DNA from: Emticicia agri
GTDB lineage: Bacteria; Bacteroidota; Bacteroidia; Cytophagales; Spirosomataceae
NCBI RefSeq assembly: GCF_004168285.1
Contig: NZ_SEWF01000001.1
Span: 124,001-188,000 of the forward strand
DNA: 64,000 nucleotides
Direction of reading: 5' to 3'
The position numbers and the translations under genes were made by a program. The stretch's first letter is position 1, and every line of letters starts with the position of its first letter. Positions 35,426-43,136 of this stretch are shown here, piece by piece. The notes below the pieces were generated by a model. That model did not search any database. It saw only the letters and a list, made by a program, of their open reading frames with translations, and was not told the origin of the DNA.

Positions 35426-35463
35426 TCAAATACTTAGGATTTAGATAGATATAATTTTTTCAG

Positions 35464-35508
35464 GGGAGATTAAAATTATCAGAAGATAGTTTTTAATCTC
35501 CCTTTTTT
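35464..35508 (+). terminator. Rho-independent terminator after fadA
   Basis: Arms GGGAGATTAAAATTATC and GATAGTTTTTAATCTCCC flank an AGAA loop and precede TTTTTT. Confidence 0.9.
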
Positions 35509-35509
35509 A

Positions 35510-35540
35510 TTGATTACTATCGAGCAAAATAATACATTTG
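35510..35540 (+). promoter_or_regulatory. ThuA promoter (TTG-N20-TACATTTG)
   Basis: TTG at 35510-35512 and TACATTTG at 35533-35540 are 20 bp apart, directly after the terminator of the previous operon. The start would be near 35547. Confidence 0.7.
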
Positions 35541-35598
35541 TTAAATTAATAAGTGTTTATTTGACACGAAATATTTATTCTACCTTAATTATAAAACA

Positions 35599-36369
35599 AT
35601 GAAACTACTACTCACTCCTAAAGCATTATTCATGCTGGTTTTAACCCTTTGTTTCTCCGCCAGTTCGTTTGCCCAAAGAAAACAGTTCAGGGTACTTTTA
35701 TTCAGTAAGACTGATGGTTTCCACCATGAATCAATCAACGAAGGGGTAACAGCCATTAAGGCTATGGCTGAAAGACAATTCTTTTCAGTAAACTGGCAGG
35801 AAAATGCTTCGGTTTTCAATGAAAAAGAATTAGCCAATTATGAAGCAGTCATTTTTCTGAATACAACAGGTAATATTTTAACCCCTGAACAGCAAACAGC
35901 CTTTGAGAAATTTATTCAATCGGGCAAAGGCTTTGTAGGCATTCATAGTGCCAGCGATACCGAGTATGACTGGGAATGGTACACCAAAATGGTGGGTATG
36001 ATGTTTAAAATTCACCCGACTATTCAGACAGCCTATCTGAAAGTAGAAGACAAAAATTTTCCGGGTATGGAGCGTTTCCCTGCTAAATTCTTATGGACTG
36101 ATGAATGGTATGAATTCAGCCCTGCCGTATCGAAAGACTTACATTTCCTGTTATCAATTGATGAAAAAACCTATAATCCGAATGTAAAGTGGGGACCTAA
36201 TGAGGGCAAAGGTATGGGCTTCCACCCTATATCCTGGTATCATACGTATGATGGCGGCAGAGCTTTCTATACAGCTATGGGACACGTGCCACAAAATTTC
36301 AGTGACCCACTTTTCCTTGACCATTTGTATGGGGCTATTTATTGGGCAGCTACCGGGAAAGGTTTGTAA
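35599..36369 (+). CDS. ThuA-domain protein, exported
   Basis: A 256-residue protein with a signal peptide ending near SFAQRK and a ThuA domain (class I glutamine amidotransferase-like fold). It contains RVLLFSKTDGFHHESINEG at the start and the core FVGIHSASDTEYDW. ThuA proteins have been tied to trehalose or sugar metabolism, but no catalytic triad typical of amidotransferases is evident and the substrate is unknown. It has its own promoter and is not clearly part of the neighbouring operon. Confidence 0.88.
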   Translation: MKLLLTPKALFMLVLTLCFSASSFAQRKQFRVLLFSKTDGFHHESINEGVTAIKAMAERQFFSVNWQENASVFNEKELANYEAVIFLNTTGNILTPEQQTAFEKFIQSGKGFVGIHSASDTEYDWEWYTKMVGMMFKIHPTIQTAYLKVEDKNFPGMERFPAKFLWTDEWYEFSPAVSKDLHFLLSIDEKTYNPNVKWGPNEGKGMGFHPISWYHTYDGGRAFYTAMGHVPQNFSDPLFLDHLYGAIYWAATGKGL

Positions 36370-36387
36370 GATTTGGAGATGTGCTAT

Positions 36388-36465
36388 TGTGGGGCGAACG
36401 TCTCGTTCGCTGTGGCAATAAAAGTTTTTTTAGAATCCATGGCGAACGAGACGTTCGCCCCACAA
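36388..36465. repeat. Element bounded by GCGAACG hairpins
   Basis: A 78 bp element with inverted ends: TTGTGGGGCGAACGTCTCGT at 36388 and the complement ending GTTCGCCCCACAA at 36465. Each end is a hairpin GCGAACG-aga-CGTTCGC, the same design as at 19429-19589 but with a changed base pair. Confidence 0.9.
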
Positions 36466-36517
36466 TTTTTTATTCCTCAAATTTTATTACTTTTGGCTTT
36501 CAATATTCTATTCAACC

Positions 36518-37315
36518 ATGCGATTAAAAAATAAAATTGCTCTTATTACTGGAGCCGGACGTGGGATTGGGGAAGCCATTGCTTTAGGATTTGCCCGTGA
36601 GGGAGCCGATGTCATTATCAACGAAGTAGCAGGCGCAGATTATGCCGAAGAAGTAGCCGCCAAAATCAGAGCAATGGGCAGGCAGTCGGAGGTGATATAT
36701 GCCGATATTTCAAAGGTTTCAGCAATCAGAGAGATGTTTGCAAAAATTACAGAAAAATATCATAAACTGGATGTATTGGTTAATAATGCAGGTATCACAG
36801 GCTGGAGTGATTTCTTTGAAACCGATGAAACTGTTTTTGATACGGTGATGGGTGTAAACCTGAAAGGCACTTTGTTTTGTTCCATTGAGGCCGCTAAAAT
36901 TATGCGAGTTAATGGCGGTGGAAGCATCATTAATATCTCAACCATCTGCGCAGCACTGAGCGTAAAAAACCTGATTACTTATTCTACCAGCAAAGGGGGT
37001 ATCCACGCAATGGCCGAACAGATGGCAGTAGAATTAGCACCTTACAATATCCGTGTCAATACATTTGGCCCGGGGCCTATCAATGTAGAACGTAACCTGA
37101 GAGAAGACCCTAACTACCGGACTAACTGGGGCGGTGTTGTACCTCTCGGACGAACAGGCGAACCCGAAGAAATGGTGGGTCCGGCAGTATTTCTTGCATC
37201 TGATGATTCAAGCTACGTATCAGGACAACTATTTTTTGTGGATGGTGCCTGGAGTGTGCAAGGCAAAATTCCGGTGAATAGCATGGATAGCCAATTGGCA
37301 AACAGTAATAAATAA
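36518..37315 (+). CDS. Short-chain dehydrogenase/reductase
   Basis: A 265-residue classical SDR. The NAD(P)-binding TGAGRGIGEAIALG is at about 11-24. The catalytic serine lies in IINISTICA and the Tyr-Lys pair in YSTSK (about 155). It ends with the usual FFVDGAWSV tail region. Reaction and substrate are not determinable; it resembles sugar- or 3-oxoacyl-type dehydrogenases in general. A TACTTTTG -7-like element is at 36488-36495. The MFS carrier follows 55 bp downstream and may be co-transcribed. Confidence 0.9.
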   Translation: MRLKNKIALITGAGRGIGEAIALGFAREGADVIINEVAGADYAEEVAAKIRAMGRQSEVIYADISKVSAIREMFAKITEKYHKLDVLVNNAGITGWSDFFETDETVFDTVMGVNLKGTLFCSIEAAKIMRVNGGGSIINISTICAALSVKNLITYSTSKGGIHAMAEQMAVELAPYNIRVNTFGPGPINVERNLREDPNYRTNWGGVVPLGRTGEPEEMVGPAVFLASDDSSYVSGQLFFVDGAWSVQGKIPVNSMDSQLANSNK

Positions 37316-37370
37316 TGAACTACACCAGAAATATTTTCGTTGGGAATATATACCCCGAAGATATTGCGTG

Positions 37371-38600
37371 ATGAGTTCAAAAGAAAAACTACTCCTTTTT
37401 ATACTTGCCTGTATCAACTTTACACATATTGTTGATTTTATGATTATGATGCCCCTCGGGCCTCAACTCATGCAGATTTTTAATATTTCTCCCCGACATT
37501 TTGGCTTTATTGTTTCAGCCTATGGTTTGAGCGCCGGAATTTCGGGTTTTTTAGCTGCTTTTTTTGTAGATAATTACGACCGCAAGAAAGTAGTCTTATT
37601 TGCTTATATAGGTTTTGTAGCAGGTACATTTGCGTGTGCTTTTGCGCCTACGCACCAGTTTCTGATTGTGGCACGTGTAATAGCGGGTACATTTGGCGGC
37701 CTGATTGGTGCACAGGTAATGTCGATAGTAGCCGATACATTTGATTACCAACGCAGAGCTACTGCTATGGGTTTTATTACTACAGCCTTTTCTATAGCTT
37801 CGGTAGTGGGTATTCCGGCAGGTTTATTTTTAGCAGATAAATCAGGTTGGCACACACCGTTCCTGGTGATAGGTAGCTTAGGAATTATTGTAACTTTTCT
37901 GATTATCAAATACATTCCACCGATAGATAAGCACCTGAAAAACCGTCAGGAAAAATCAAGCCCTTTGGCTGTTATTACCAATATTCTGAAAAACAACAAT
38001 CAGTTACGGGCTTTGTGGCTATCTACTACTATTATGTTAGGGCATTTCAGCATTATTCCTTACATCTCTCCTACGTTGGTTGCCAATGTAGGTTTTAGTC
38101 AGAATAACATTTTTCTTATTTATCTGGTAGGTGGATTACTAACCATTTTTTCTGCCCCTATTGTTGGCAGACTGGCAGACAAAAAGGGAAAATATCCTGT
38201 TTTTGTCATATTTGCACTCTTATCACTCATTCCTATTTATCTGATTACCAATATGTTTTCGGGGGCTGTATGGGCGGTTTTATTTGTGTCAGGTATATTC
38301 TTTATTTTTTCAAATGGCCGTATGATTCCTACGCAGGCCATGATTTCTAATGTAGTAAGCCCGCAACAAAGAGGCAGTTTTATGGCCATCAACTCATCTT
38401 TACAGCTTTTTGCACAAGCTATTGCTGCTAATATCGGTGGTTTTGTTATTCATAAAACAGCATCAGGTTATATTGAAAACTATAACTGGGTAGGTTATTT
38501 TGCTATTATTATGATACTGGCAAGCATTTTTATAGCCCGTACAGTAAAATCAATTCCTCAGTCAATCGTTACTAATGAAAGCCCTGTGAATGTTCCGTAA
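37371..38600 (+). CDS. MFS transporter
   Basis: A 409-residue major facilitator superfamily carrier with about 12 membrane helices. It has the FLAAFFVDNYDRKKVVLFAY motif between helices 2 and 3 and a charged central loop (about 185-210). The N-terminal TM segment reads FTHIVDFMIMMPLGPQLMQI, as in AraJ-type proteins. The substrate is unknown. I use the ATG at 37371; an in-frame GTG three bases earlier is also possible. The DUF1684 gene follows 16 bp after the stop, so the two are likely co-transcribed. Confidence 0.9.
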   Translation: MSSKEKLLLFILACINFTHIVDFMIMMPLGPQLMQIFNISPRHFGFIVSAYGLSAGISGFLAAFFVDNYDRKKVVLFAYIGFVAGTFACAFAPTHQFLIVARVIAGTFGGLIGAQVMSIVADTFDYQRRATAMGFITTAFSIASVVGIPAGLFLADKSGWHTPFLVIGSLGIIVTFLIIKYIPPIDKHLKNRQEKSSPLAVITNILKNNNQLRALWLSTTIMLGHFSIIPYISPTLVANVGFSQNNIFLIYLVGGLLTIFSAPIVGRLADKKGKYPVFVIFALLSLIPIYLITNMFSGAVWAVLFVSGIFFIFSNGRMIPTQAMISNVVSPQQRGSFMAINSSLQLFAQAIAANIGGFVIHKTASGYIENYNWVGYFAIIMILASIFIARTVKSIPQSIVTNESPVNVP

Positions 38601-38616
38601 ATAAATCTTTTATACT

Positions 38617-39225
38617 ATGCTTCAGATAAAACCCTTACTCACGTATGTATTTATACTATGCTCAATAAATACTTTTGCCCAAGATTTTAAAACAGAGATA
38701 GAGAAATTCAGAGAAGAATATAAAGCCGAATTTCTTAAATCAAAGTTTTCTCCGCTCAAAGAAGAAGATTTTCAGTACCTGCGCTTTTATGCGCCTAACG
38801 AGAAATTCAAAGTAGAATGTCAGTTTACAGCCACTACAGGAGGCAAGCCTTTTCAGATTCCTACTACCACAGGCGAGACCAGAACTTACACCAAATTCGG
38901 AGTACTGACTTTCCAGATAGACGGGCAAACCTATCAATTAGCCGTATATAGGTCGCCTGATTTGCAACGCATACCTCAATACCGTGATTATCTTTTTGTT
39001 CCGTTTAAAGACCTAACTAACGGTAAAGAAACCTACGGTGGTGGCCGTTACATTGATGTACGTATGAAACAAATAGAAAATGATAAAATAGTTCTGGACT
39101 TTAATAAGGCCTATAACCCTTATTGCGCCTTTGGTGCGGGTTACAGTTGTCCAATCCCTCCACGAGAAAATCATTTACAGGTAGCTATTGAAGCCGGAGA
39201 GCAGAACTATGCTAAAGAACACTAA
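38617..39225 (+). CDS. DUF1684 protein, exported
   Basis: A 202-residue protein with a signal peptide ending at TFAQ and a single DUF1684 domain. Diagnostic stretches are FGVLTFQIDGQTYQLAVYRS and the C-terminal AYNPYCAFGAGYSCPIPPRE, whose cysteines and prolines are strongly conserved in the family. The family has no known reaction; a predicted beta-sandwich fold. It is 16 bp downstream of the MFS gene and convergent with the NeuD-like gene (11 bp gap). Confidence 0.9.
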   Translation: MLQIKPLLTYVFILCSINTFAQDFKTEIEKFREEYKAEFLKSKFSPLKEEDFQYLRFYAPNEKFKVECQFTATTGGKPFQIPTTTGETRTYTKFGVLTFQIDGQTYQLAVYRSPDLQRIPQYRDYLFVPFKDLTNGKETYGGGRYIDVRMKQIENDKIVLDFNKAYNPYCAFGAGYSCPIPPRENHLQVAIEAGEQNYAKEH

Positions 39226-39236
39226 AAAACCTGTGT

Positions 39237-39869
39237 CTAAACTTTCTTTGCCGGATTACCGAAAACGGTAGCGTTATCAGGTACATCTTCAATAACTACC
39301 GAACCTGCGCCTACACGTGCATTTTTTCCGACTTTAATCCCTGTTACCACAATAGCACCCGAACCAATAAATGCGCCTTCGGCTATTTCTGACCCGGTAT
39401 TTATCATAGCACCTGTACCTATATTTACATAGTCGGCTACTTTGGCTTCGGTATCAACTACCGCACCTGAATGTAGAATACAATGGTTGCCGATTTTGGC
39501 AAAAGGATTAATAGTGGCATTAGCCATTACTAAATTCCCATGACCAATAATCGCATTTTCCGAAACAGCTGCCCGGTCGTGTATTGCATTTACCGGCATT
39601 ACATGGCGACGTTCGTTCAGAATCTCTACTACTTTCTTTTTTACCTTCGTATTACCAACTGCCACAAAAGCCTCGGTTTTTTGTCCGACAATTTTCAGAA
39701 AACCATCATCGTCTGTTTCTCCTAATACTACAATCTCTCCTATTTCGGTATTATGCAGTTTTTTATCATCATCTAAAAAACCATATACCAATACATTATT
39801 ACGATTAAAAATATCTAAGGCTATTTTACCAAGTGTACCTGCTCCAAAAATCAATACGGGGTTCTGCAT
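39237..39869 (-). CDS. NeuD/PglD-like acyltransferase with hexapeptide repeats
   Basis: A 210-residue protein. An N-terminal Rossmann-like domain (about 1-90, PVLIFGAGTLGKIALDIFNR) is followed by hexapeptide repeats forming a left-handed beta helix (about 100-205, such as NAIHDRAAVSENAIIGHGNL and ARVGAGSVVIEDVPDNATVF). This domain layout matches the NeuD/PglD sugar O- or N-acyltransferase family used in surface glycan synthesis. No glycan cluster is nearby, so the acceptor is unknown. It begins 55 bp downstream of the stop of the DUF58-linked gene at 39925-40848, on the same strand. Confidence 0.9.
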   Translation of the reverse strand: MQNPVLIFGAGTLGKIALDIFNRNNVLVYGFLDDDKKLHNTEIGEIVVLGETDDDGFLKIVGQKTEAFVAVGNTKVKKKVVEILNERRHVMPVNAIHDRAAVSENAIIGHGNLVMANATINPFAKIGNHCILHSGAVVDTEAKVADYVNIGTGAMINTGSEIAEGAFIGSGAIVVTGIKVGKNARVGAGSVVIEDVPDNATVFGNPAKKV

Positions 39870-39924
39870 CTATGAATTTTCTTTTTAAAAATAATTGTGT
39901 TTACCTATGTGATGAGGTATTTAT

Positions 39925-40848
39925 CTATGAGTTAATGGCTAACTCTTCCCGGCGTTTCCGATATAATTCAACAGCCTTATTTAACAAAACGTTCATTGCA
40001 GCAGGCATATGTGTAGAAAGAATACCTCCGTAAATAGCAGTATCGACATCTCTCAATGACTCTTCCAAAGATTCACTCGGTAGTCGGTTAATGATTTCTT
40101 TACTGGTATATGAAGTATAAGGTCGGTTTTCTAACCATTCTAAGTGTTCTTTCCACATCACGAGAGCCTTGCCTATATTGCCACTATCCAATGTACCACG
40201 AATTACCTTTTTGTAATTGCTCACAAAATCTTTATGCTTACGCGCAAATACAAACAGCCTGTATTGTTTTTCAATCCATTTACCAAAAAAAGCATAGATA
40301 ATTCCTAAAATCCCTAATAGTCCTAATAAATACCCCAATATCTTCGGATAATTCACTTGTTGCTGTAAGGGCATCAATTTTGTATCAGTCTTGAGCATCA
40401 GCGAATCTGTACTTGTCCTTATCAGTTCTCTCAGAAAAACTGAATCCAATGGCGCAAATACAGCTGTACAATCCCGTTTACCTAAGATGTAAACAGGCAA
40501 ATTGAATTTCTGGGTTTTATTAATGTCAAAAGTAACTAAGGTATAAACCACGCTGTCAAGGCTTCGGTTATTGGTAGTATTGGTGGTAAAATAGTTTCTT
40601 CTTATCAGTTCAAAAGGATAAAAATTATAGGCAGTATCCGGAAAAAACACTTCGTCAGAGGGAGAATGATAGTAACTTAATGCGTAATCAAATGGTCGGC
40701 CTAACTCAACACTATCGGTCAGAAATCGCCCGATTGGCTTCTGGGCATAGGCCTTATTGAACGTCAATCCGACAAAAATCAGTATTCCACTACAGACTAT
40801 ACGAATAGCAGCGGTAAAACTGATTTTATAAGATACGCAATAAGGCAT
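39925..40848 (-). CDS. Membrane protein associated with DUF58 (BatD-like)
   Basis: A 307-residue protein with an N-terminal signal or anchor (about 12-35). An extracytoplasmic beta-sandwich region runs to about 165, a membrane segment lies at about 172-190 (YLLGLLGILGIIYAFFG), and a cytoplasmic helical tail follows. The layout matches BatD/DUF4381-like proteins that accompany MoxR ATPases and von Willebrand-domain proteins. It starts 4 bp after the DUF58 gene ends, so it is co-transcribed with it. A MoxR gene is not seen in the window. Its function is unknown. Confidence 0.7.
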   Translation of the reverse strand: MPYCVSYKISFTAAIRIVCSGILIFVGLTFNKAYAQKPIGRFLTDSVELGRPFDYALSYYHSPSDEVFFPDTAYNFYPFELIRRNYFTTNTTNNRSLDSVVYTLVTFDINKTQKFNLPVYILGKRDCTAVFAPLDSVFLRELIRTSTDSLMLKTDTKLMPLQQQVNYPKILGYLLGLLGILGIIYAFFGKWIEKQYRLFVFARKHKDFVSNYKKVIRGTLDSGNIGKALVMWKEHLEWLENRPYTSYTSKEIINRLPSESLEESLRDVDTAIYGGILSTHMPAAMNVLLNKAVELYRKRREELAINS

Positions 40849-40852
40849 TGTT

Positions 40853-41716
40853 TTATTTTCTTACTCTAAACAATTGTATAAGTTTTAACACATAATCTTC
40901 TCTTGAATCAATAGCCAGATAATTAGCATTGTGCTGTTTACATAGCTTTTCCAGTCGTATCTGATTATCTTCAAACATCTCTTTCATCTCTTTTTTAAAA
41001 GTAGGCGAAGAGGTGTTGAGCCAGACTGTCCGCTTACTCTCTTTATCCAGTACCGGAATAATACCCAGGCTCGGGAGTTTTATTTCTCTTTGGTCGTAGA
41101 TATGTATTACTACTAAATCATGCTTACGAGCCAAGGCTTTCAGATTATGTTCGTAGTCTTTATCTAAAAAATCGGAAATTAAAAACACGACACTTCGGCG
41201 TTTCAGAATATTAAGCGCAAAGCCTATGGCAGCAGGAATATTGGTTAGCTGCGATAATGGCTTCATTTTAAACAAGCTCAATATAATTTCATAGCCGTGT
41301 TTTAAGCCATTGGCAGGTTTAAAATACAGTTCTTTCTGGTCGGAGAAGCAATATAAGCCCACATGCCCGGCCTCTTTAATGGCTGAAAGAGACAGTACTC
41401 CACAAATCTCTTTAGCTGTGTCTAACTTTAGTCGGCCATTGTTTCCTACCTCCTGCGAGGCACTTACATCAAGCATAAAAAAGACTGTTTGCTCTTTTTC
41501 TTCCTTAAAAATCTTCACATAAGCTCCATGACCTTTGGCAGTAGTAATCCAGTCGATAGTTCTTACATCATCGCCATACTGATAGGTACGTAAGTCGCTA
41601 AACTCCAGACCGGAGCCTTTGAAAACCGAACGAAAGTTGCCGTGCATCTGTGAATCTACAGCCTTACGGATTTTTATTTCGTACTTGTTGAGTTTAGAAA
41701 TTATATCTTCTACCAC
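40853..41716 (-). CDS. DUF58-domain protein
   Basis: About 287 residues of the DUF58 family (von Willebrand factor A-like fold). It has the family-diagnostic SDLRTYQYGDDVRTIDW at about 41-57, a metal-site-like FMLDVSASQ, and an LISDFLDKDYE region. DUF58 proteins work next to MoxR ATPases in Bacteroidota and may help insert or activate substrates. I take a GTG at 41716 as the start, because the protein then begins directly with the family's KLNKYEIKIRKAV segment. A TTG at 41749 would add 11 residues. Confidence 0.88.
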   Translation of the reverse strand: MVEDIISKLNKYEIKIRKAVDSQMHGNFRSVFKGSGLEFSDLRTYQYGDDVRTIDWITTAKGHGAYVKIFKEEKEQTVFFMLDVSASQEVGNNGRLKLDTAKEICGVLSLSAIKEAGHVGLYCFSDQKELYFKPANGLKHGYEIILSLFKMKPLSQLTNIPAAIGFALNILKRRSVVFLISDFLDKDYEHNLKALARKHDLVVIHIYDQREIKLPSLGIIPVLDKESKRTVWLNTSSPTFKKEMKEMFEDNQIRLEKLCKQHNANYLAIDSREDYVLKLIQLFRVRK

Positions 41717-41801
41717 CTTAATTCGCTGAATTTTTAGGGAGATTAACAAACTTTAACGTATTCAATCTCTTATTTTTTTCCGTAATTTGTTCTTTAATCT
41801 A

Positions 41802-41994
41802 AGAGTATGCTTAAAAATTATGATTCGACCTCCAAAGTCATCTTTTTTAGCTATACTTCGTTGCACTTTTTCGATGTAGCTGCCGCTTCGGCGGTCCGAT
41901 GGCTACATCTGCAAAGTGCGCCCGCGCGGCGTCCGCTTGTCTATCTAAAAAATCTGTACTTTTCGGTCAGAAAAATAAAATTTAAACATACTCT
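41802..41994. repeat. Long imperfect palindrome, TTTAA-ended family (copy B)
   Basis: A 193 bp element, nearly the reverse complement of copy A at 12658-12836, with ends AGAGTATG and CATACTCT. It differs by a 14 bp GC-rich insert at about 41923-41936 that forms part of CCGCGCGGCGTCCGCT, a word also present in copy C. It lies between the DUF58 and DUF4296 genes. Confidence 0.92.
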
Positions 41995-42008
41995 AAAACG
42001 AAGATAAA

Positions 42009-42374
42009 GTGAAAATACTGACAAAAAAAATATTCTTGCATTTAGCCATTATTTCAACACTTATTTCGTGCATAGGAGACCCCACTCCTCCCGATGGTGT
42101 GATTGATGTAAACACAATGGCAAAAATTTTAGCAGATATTCATTTGACAGAGGCTAAAGTCAATCGTTTGAGTTTTCAGGCTTATGATTCTACCCGTGTG
42201 GTTTATTTAGAATTTGAACGTAGAATTATGGCTAAATACAAAGTAGATACTGCTAACTATAAAGCGAGTTACAGATTCTATGTACAGAACCCCGAACTGA
42301 TGGTAAAAGTATATGAAGAGACGCTGAATATTCTGGACGAGAAGAAAAAGAACAAACAAATTAAAACGGATTGA
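42009..42374 (+). CDS. DUF4296 lipoprotein
   Basis: A 121-residue protein with a lipoprotein signal peptide and lipobox LISC (C21), followed by a helical domain of the DUF4296 type (ILADIHLTEAKVNRLS). DUF4296 is nearly restricted to Bacteroidota and has no known activity. The initiator is GTG at 42009. The glycosyltransferase gene follows 23 bp downstream, a gene order often seen in Bacteroidota. Confidence 0.85.
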   Translation: MKILTKKIFLHLAIISTLISCIGDPTPPDGVIDVNTMAKILADIHLTEAKVNRLSFQAYDSTRVVYLEFERRIMAKYKVDTANYKASYRFYVQNPELMVKVYEETLNILDEKKKNKQIKTD

Positions 42375-42397
42375 TAACCGTAAACAACCACAAGTAG

Positions 42398-43132
42398 ATG
42401 CCAAAAGAAAACCTTGTTATTATCCCGACCTACAACGAAATTGAGAATATTGAAGCTATTATCAGAAAAGTGATGCATCTGGACGAAAGGTTTGATGTAC
42501 TGATTATTGATGATGGCTCGCCCGATGGAACTGCCCTTAAAGTAAAAGAAATTCAGGAAGAATATCCGAATGAACTACATCTGATAGAGCGCAGTGGTAA
42601 ATTAGGGTTAGGTACGGCCTATATTCATGGTTTTAAGTGGGCAATAGAGCAAGGTTATGAGTTTATCTATGAAATGGATGCCGATTTTTCGCATAATCCT
42701 GAAGATCTGATACGTTTGTATAAAGCCTGCAAAATAGATGGTTTTGATGTGGCTGTGGGTTCGAGATACATTAAGGGAGTAAATGTAGTAAACTGGCCTA
42801 TGGGACGTGTGCTGATGTCTTATTTTGCCGGAGTTTATGTAAGGTTTATTACAGGCATGAAAATTATGGATCCTACTGCCGGATTTATCTGCTACCGTAG
42901 AGAGGTATTAAAAACTATTCCGCTCGACAAAATTGTTTTTGTGGGCTATGCCTTTCAGATAGAAATGAAATTCAATGCGTTTCTTTATAAATTTACTATA
43001 ACCGAAGTACCTATTATTTTTACTGACCGCACCAAAGGTGTATCCAAAATGTCGACCAAGATTTTCAGAGAAGCCGTTTTTGGTGTAGTGATGATGAAAA
43101 TCTGGAGTTGGTTCAAGAGTTTTAAAAGATAA
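42398..43132 (+). CDS. Polyprenol monophosphomannose synthase-like glycosyltransferase
   Basis: A 244-residue GT-A family 2 enzyme that transfers a sugar, probably mannose, from GDP-mannose to a polyprenyl phosphate for use in protein or lipid glycosylation. It starts IPTYNEIENIEAIIR, has the DxD-like metal site in IYEMDADFSHNP (about 91), and includes FIDDG-like IIDDGSPDG. There is no membrane domain, so it resembles the bacterial single-domain form. Sugar specificity cannot be read from the sequence. It is convergent, with a 4 bp gap, with the MutS-like gene. Confidence 0.9.
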   Translation: MPKENLVIIPTYNEIENIEAIIRKVMHLDERFDVLIIDDGSPDGTALKVKEIQEEYPNELHLIERSGKLGLGTAYIHGFKWAIEQGYEFIYEMDADFSHNPEDLIRLYKACKIDGFDVAVGSRYIKGVNVVNWPMGRVLMSYFAGVYVRFITGMKIMDPTAGFICYRREVLKTIPLDKIVFVGYAFQIEMKFNAFLYKFTITEVPIIFTDRTKGVSKMSTKIFREAVFGVVMMKIWSWFKSFKR

Positions 43133-43136
43133 AACA

